In this document: positions 5,808 through 8,594 of the stretch, one piece after another
Numbering within the stretch: position 1 is the stretch's first letter
Layout of the letters: every line of letters begins with the position of its first letter
NCBI GenBank assembly: GCA_021786915.1
Contig: JAJYMP010000627.1
Coordinates: 1-8,594, forward strand
Reading direction: 5' to 3'
Origin: Chloroflexota bacterium
GTDB lineage: Bacteria; Chloroflexota; Limnocylindria; Limnocylindrales; CSP1-4
DNA length: 8,594 nt
The notes under the pieces: generated by a model
The model's database searches: none
Told to the model about the DNA's origin: nothing
The model's input: the letters and a program-made list of their open reading frames with translations, nothing else
Program-made: the position numbers and the translations under genes

Positions 5808-5824
5808 GCCGGCCTGCCGCCGGC
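5808..5824 (+). terminator. GC hairpin after the GGDEF/HD-GYP gene, weak terminator candidate
   Basis: GCCGGC (5808-5813), CTGCC loop, GCCGGC (5819-5824), starting 10 bp after the stop and followed by CTTACC rather than a T-run. Both arms are self-complementary, so the stem is weak evidence. Confidence 0.2.
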
Positions 5825-5926
5825 CTTACCGCTGGCGTGGTCCCAGCGACCGTCACCGCGGGCCCGTCTCGAGGCACCTCCACGCGGGTTCGGCCGCGAT
5901 CCAGCACCCTCGGCGGTTCGCGCTGC

Positions 5927-5932
5927 TAGGCT
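5927..5932 (+). promoter_or_regulatory. Putative -10 element upstream of the amidohydrolase
   Basis: TAGGCT followed by GACGCC, in the 184-bp gap between the GGDEF/HD-GYP gene and the amidohydrolase. It would give a start near 5939 and a leader of about 42 nt that includes the GAGGAGG ribosome site at 5968-5974. No good -35 box. Confidence 0.35.
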
Positions 5933-5981
5933 GACGCCGCGGCGCCATGGCACCGCACGAGGGTGACGAGGAGGCACGGCG

Positions 5982-7235
5982 ATGGCGTCGGAGCTCGCGG
6001 CGCAGGCGATCCGCGAGGCGGGCCTGTGCGACGGCCTCGACCCCGTGGTGAACGAGGTCCTGACCACGATCCGGCTCGTGGACCACCACGTCCACGGCGT
6101 GGTCCGCGAGCGGTCGGACGACGCGACGCTCACCGGCATGCTGCTGGGATCGGACCGCCCGTCCACCGTCGCCGCCGCCGGTTTCGAGACCCAGGTCTGG
6201 CTCGCGGTCCGACGATGGTGCGGGCCGCTGCTCCGCGCCCATGCCCATGTCGCGCCGGAGGACTACCTCGTCGCCCGCCGCGCCTACGAGCGGCTCATCC
6301 CCATCGCGCAGGTGCTGCTGCCGAGGGCCGGGCTCGATCGCGTGATCGTGGACGACGACGCCGGCGGCATCGACGGCCTCGGCCTGGGCAGTGTCGGCGG
6401 CGGTCCGCGCCTCACCAGCCCGGCCGAGACCGGCGCGCTGGCCGGGGCGAGGGCGTCGCGCGTGGTCCGGCTGGAGGCGCTGGCCGACCGCCTCATCTGC
6501 AGCCTCACCGACCCGGCGGCGTGGCCCGATGCGTTCCGCGCCGCCGTCTCGGGGGAGCTCACCGGGGATGGTCCCGCCGTGGGCTTCCAGACCGCCCTCG
6601 CCCACCGCGCTGGTTTCGACTGCGGCCTCGACCGCCCCGGCGATGATGTCGTCTCGGACGCCGCCGTCCGCTGGGCCGACGCCGTCCGGGCGGCCGGTCC
6701 AGGCGCATTCCCCCGACTGGCCGACGAGGCGCTCGTGCGGTTCGGCATCTGGACGGCGCTGGACACGGGCCGGCCGCTCCAGGTGCATGCCGGCATCGCT
6801 CGGTCTGGGCCCGTCCCGCTGTCTCTCGCCGACCCGCTGCTGCTGGCCGGGTTCCTGCGGGCCACCGATGAGCGCGCCCCGATCGTGCTGCTCCACGCGT
6901 ACCCGCACCAGCGCTCGGCGGGATACCTCGCCCGGACGTTCCCGCACGTCTATCTCGACCTCGGCCCCGTGGTCGCCGACGCTGGTGCCGCGTCCGAGGC
7001 CATCGTCCGCGAGTCGATCGAGCTGGCCCCGTTCACCAAGGTCTTGTTCAGCTCGGATGCCGGGTTCGTCCCGGAGCTCCACCTGCTGGGCTCGTGGCTG
7101 TTCCGCCGGGCGATGTCGAGGGTGCTGGGCGACTGGGTGGCGCGCGGCGACTGGTCACGCGATGACGCCGAGCGCGCCGCCCGGCTCGTGGGCGCCGACA
7201 ACGCGCGCCGCGTCTACCGAGTTCCGGCCGGCTGA
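5982..7235 (+). CDS. Amidohydrolase family protein (Amidohydro_2, FluG N-domain-like)
   Basis: Predicted metal-dependent hydrolase with a TIM-barrel fold (PF04909), 417 aa. The order of motifs fits: LVDHHVHG (32-39) with the HxH pair His36/His38; GFQTALAHRAGFD (201-213), resembling the conserved FK(S/T)xxxYRxGL segment of FluG-type proteins; LQVHAG (266-271) with His269; IVLLHAYPHQRSAGYLA (301-317) with His305; and VLFSSDAGFVPELHLLGS (354-371) with the catalytic Asp359. FluG-type proteins carry a glutamine-synthetase-like domain after this one, but here the protein stops after the hydrolase. No glutamine synthetase lies nearby, so the substrate is unknown. Residues about 124-150 are a Gly/Asp-rich loop. 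GAGGAGG (5968-5974) is 7 nt before ATG 5982, a strong ribosome site. No signal peptide, so probably cytoplasmic. Confidence 0.85.
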   Translation: MASELAAQAIREAGLCDGLDPVVNEVLTTIRLVDHHVHGVVRERSDDATLTGMLLGSDRPSTVAAAGFETQVWLAVRRWCGPLLRAHAHVAPEDYLVARRAYERLIPIAQVLLPRAGLDRVIVDDDAGGIDGLGLGSVGGGPRLTSPAETGALAGARASRVVRLEALADRLICSLTDPAAWPDAFRAAVSGELTGDGPAVGFQTALAHRAGFDCGLDRPGDDVVSDAAVRWADAVRAAGPGAFPRLADEALVRFGIWTALDTGRPLQVHAGIARSGPVPLSLADPLLLAGFLRATDERAPIVLLHAYPHQRSAGYLARTFPHVYLDLGPVVADAGAASEAIVRESIELAPFTKVLFSSDAGFVPELHLLGSWLFRRAMSRVLGDWVARGDWSRDDAERAARLVGADNARRVYRVPAG

Positions 7236-7287
7236 TCCGGCGCGCGCTCGACGCGTCCTCGGGTTCCGCGCGGGGTGCCTCGCCGTG

Positions 7288-7377
7288 GCCTTGCGTGCAG
7301 CGCGCCCTCTGCGCGCCGGGCGGCCCATCGCGTAGCGGGGTCGGCCCAGCGTCTGCCTCTCGGTCGCCTTGCGTGCA
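7288..7377 (+). repeat. 12-bp direct repeat in the convergent intergenic region
   Basis: GCCTTGCGTGCA occurs at 7288-7299 and 7366-7377, 78 bp apart, between the converging amidohydrolase and lipoprotein genes. The coordinates span both copies. Confidence 0.6.
7300..7316. terminator. Hairpin between convergent genes, possible bidirectional terminator
   Basis: GCGCGC (7300-7305), CCTCT loop, GCGCGC (7311-7316), in the 169-bp gap between two convergent genes where a terminator is expected. It has no T-tract on either strand, and its arms are self-complementary. Confidence 0.25.
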
Positions 7378-7404
7378 CCCGGCGGTGCCGGTCCTGCACG
7401 GGTC

Positions 7405-8109
7405 CTAGTGGGCCCAGCCGTTCATCGCGATCGAGCCGGGATCGCCGGGGCTCCCGTAGCACGGAGGCACGGCGCCGCCGGGGCCAGCGGCCGCCACCAG
7501 CCGGCCCCCGTTCGACGGCAGGTAGAACCCGATGGTCGTGGGCAGGACCGGCGTCGTCGCGCCGCAGTAGTCGGACACCTGGACCATCGTGGTGACCCAG
7601 CCGGCGGGCACGAGGCGCCACGTCTTGTCGCCCGGCGACACGTGGGGCAGACCCGCTGCGCCCTGCGTCTGCGAGTCGATCAGGATGTGGCCGCCCGCGT
7701 CCACCAGCTGGAGCCGGGGCGTGCCGCGCAGGTTGCACGTGGCGCTGGACGCGTTGGTCAGCTTGACCGTGGCGATCTGGCTGCCCATCGCGCCCTGCCA
7801 GCCTGTGACCTTCCCGGTGAGCATGCCGGAGGTGCAGACCGGCGTCGGCACGGGCGTCGGCTTGGGTGTGGGGCTCGGCGAGGCCGTCGGGCTGGCCGAC
7901 GGCGCCGCGCTGGGCGCGGTCGACGCGCTGGCCGAAGCCGACAGCGCCGCGCTGGGCGCGGTCGACGGGCCCGTCGACGCGGACGACGCTTGCGACGACG
8001 CGGCCGGGAGCAGGGTCGAGGTGACGTCCGACGACGGCGCGACGCTGCCCGAGCAGGCAGCCACAACCAGCATCGTCGCCAGCGCGAGAGCGCGCGTGGT
8101 CCGTCGCAT
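7405..8109 (-). CDS. DUF4232 lipoprotein
   Basis: Secreted, lipid-anchored protein of unknown function, 234 aa. The N-terminus MRRTTRALALATMLVVAACSG is a lipoprotein signal peptide with lipobox VAAC and lipidated Cys19. Residues about 20-90 are a low-complexity Ser/Ala/Pro/Thr spacer, typical of a cell-wall-spanning linker. Residues 92-234 match the DUF4232 pattern: CTSGMLTG, TVKLTNASSATCNLRGTPRL (114-133), then a Gly-rich strand pattern and DYCGA. Four cysteines (C92, C125, C182, C217) could form two disulfides. I chose the ATG at 8109 because a GGGG run (8121-8118) lies 8 nt upstream and the Arg-rich signal peptide starts there; ATG 8115 and GTG 8118 are alternatives. The frame continues open upstream but looks non-coding. 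It faces the amidohydrolase (tail to tail) and diverges from the acyl-CoA synthetase. Confidence 0.85.
   Translation of the reverse strand: MRRTTRALALATMLVVAACSGSVAPSSDVTSTLLPAASSQASSASTGPSTAPSAALSASASASTAPSAAPSASPTASPSPTPKPTPVPTPVCTSGMLTGKVTGWQGAMGSQIATVKLTNASSATCNLRGTPRLQLVDAGGHILIDSQTQGAAGLPHVSPGDKTWRLVPAGWVTTMVQVSDYCGATTPVLPTTIGFYLPSNGGRLVAAAGPGGAVPPCYGSPGDPGSIAMNGWAH
7902..7967 (-). repeat. 24-bp perfect direct repeat in the lipoprotein linker
   Basis: An identical 24-base string is at 7902-7925 and 7944-7967, 42 bp (14 codons) apart and in frame; both encode STAPSAA in the linker. It looks like a recent in-frame duplication of low-complexity sequence. The coordinates span both copies. 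Confidence 0.85.
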
Positions 8110-8255
8110 CAGCATCACCCCGGTCTTGCGGCCGCGCGGTCCATCCGCGGGCGGCTCACAGCATGGCGTACGTCGCGACACCGTGCAGGGACGGCACCGG
8201 AGGGGCGACACTGCGCGGGACAGCGTCCCTCCCATTTCCGTCCGAGGTGATCCTG
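8110..8255. other. Divergent intergenic region
   Basis: 146 bp between the divergent lipoprotein and acyl-CoA synthetase genes, so it should hold both promoters; I could not identify a convincing -10/-35 pair on either strand. It contains an inverted repeat AGGGACG (8187-8193) / CGTCCCT (8224-8230) with a 30-nt spacer, a possible operator or leader stem, and an extended ribosome site at 8244-8252. Confidence 0.35.
8244..8252 (+). promoter_or_regulatory. Extended Shine-Dalgarno site deciding the acyl-CoA synthetase start
   Basis: GAGGTGATC is exactly complementary to the conserved end of bacterial 16S rRNA (GATCACCTC). It favours GTG 8256 (8 nt after GAGG) over GTG 8247, which lies inside the site, and GTG 8262, which is 14 nt away. 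Confidence 0.7.
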
Positions 8256-8594
8256 GTGTTCGTGCCCCTGTCGGTCCTCGACTTCCGCGACCGGGCCGCG
8301 GCCTACTTCGGCGAGAAGGTCGGCGTGGTCGACGGCGAGATCAACCTCACCTACCGCGCCTGGGCCGAGCGGACGCACCGCCTCGCGAACGCCCTCCACG
8401 ACCTTGGCCTCCAGCCCGGCGACCGCGTCTCGTTCATCACCTACAACACCCACCAGCTGTTCGAGGCGTACTACGGCGTGCTCGAGGCCGGCCTGGTGCT
8501 CAACCCCATCAACATCCGGCTCACGCCCCACGACATCGCCTACATCCTCGACCACGCGCAGTCGAAGGCGGTGTTCTTCCACCGCGACTTCACG
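8256..8594 (+). CDS. AMP-forming fatty-acyl-CoA synthetase (3'-partial)
   Basis: N-terminal 113 residues of an AMP-binding (PF00501) ligase that activates a carboxylic acid via an acyl-adenylate to acyl-CoA. Visible: FVPLSVLDFRDRAAAYFGEK, then GVVDGEINLTYRAWAERTHR and LANALHDLGLQPGDRVSFI, followed by the very typical TYNTHQLFEAYYGVLEAG and LVLNPINIRLTPHDIAYILD. The last two segments fit medium/long-chain fatty-acyl-CoA synthetases. The P-loop-like AMP-binding motif and the adenylation signatures lie beyond the window end, so completeness cannot be judged. Start GTG 8256 is set by the strong ribosome site. It is divergent from the lipoprotein. Fatty-acid activation would complement the upstream thioesterase, but about 4 kb and several genes separate them, so a joint role is only a guess. 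Confidence 0.92.
   Translation, partial: MFVPLSVLDFRDRAAAYFGEKVGVVDGEINLTYRAWAERTHRLANALHDLGLQPGDRVSFITYNTHQLFEAYYGVLEAGLVLNPINIRLTPHDIAYILDHAQSKAVFFHRDFT

Noticed and set aside
2558..6166. A 1202-codon open frame on the - strand across the nuclease-like, thioesterase, GGDEF/HD-GYP and amidohydrolase genes
   Set aside because: It is antisense to four genes with clear family motifs or packed operon junctions. Its translation is rich in Arg/Pro/Gly without domains, as expected from GC-rich codon bias.
5853..7082. A 409-codon - strand frame over the amidohydrolase
   Set aside because: Shadow frame: the + strand product has all the metal-binding motifs, whereas this one has none.
7902..7967. 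Repeats considered as a CRISPR-like array
   Set aside because: There are only two copies, they are in frame within a low-complexity protein linker, and there are no regular spacers.

Overview
The window is a GC-rich stretch (well over 70% G+C by eye) of ordinary bacterial chromosome, read almost entirely on the + strand. The codon bias, frequent GTG starts, overlapping stop/start junctions and weak or absent Shine-Dalgarno sites suggest a high-GC Chloroflexota lineage (for example Limnocylindria-like) or an actinobacterial relative. This is a guess from sequence style and gene types; there is no rRNA or marker gene here to settle it. I see no insertion sequence, integrase, CRISPR array, tRNA or rRNA.

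Layout. (1) 1-1197: 3' part of holB, the DNA polymerase III delta' clamp-loader subunit. (2) 1198-1611: a short spacer with a near-exact 21-bp duplication of the start of the next gene, then an acylphosphatase. (3) 1612-1925: a gene-free stretch containing several perfect hairpins, then a 75-aa unknown protein. (4) 2218-4057: a tightly packed three-gene unit, in which a 99-aa acidic helical protein overlaps (TGATG) a 228-aa protein with PD-(D/E)XK nuclease-like residues, which overlaps (GTGA) a double-hotdog acyl-ACP/acyl-CoA thioesterase. (5) 4325-5797: a membrane-anchored GGDEF plus HD-GYP protein for cyclic-di-GMP turnover. (6) 5982-7235: an Amidohydro_2 (FluG N-domain-like) hydrolase. (7) 7405-8109 on the - strand: a DUF4232 lipoprotein convergent with the hydrolase. 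(8) From 8256 to the window end: the N-terminus of an AMP-forming fatty-acyl-CoA synthetase, divergent from the lipoprotein.

The genes do not form a single pathway. holB is replication, acylphosphatase is a small housekeeping enzyme, the thioesterase and acyl-CoA synthetase touch fatty-acid metabolism, and the GGDEF/HD-GYP protein is signalling. A recurring TA(C/G)GCTG element lies just upstream of three genes (2218, 4325, 5982) and is a good candidate for the -10 element of this organism's housekeeping promoters; at 2218 it fits a leaderless transcript.

The best candidate for something undescribed is the coupled pair at 2218-3203 (small acidic protein plus PD-(D/E)XK-like protein). Second is the HD-GYP domain that has lost its first-helix histidine. 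Third is the hairpin-rich gene-free stretch at 1612-1925. None can be proved from this window alone.
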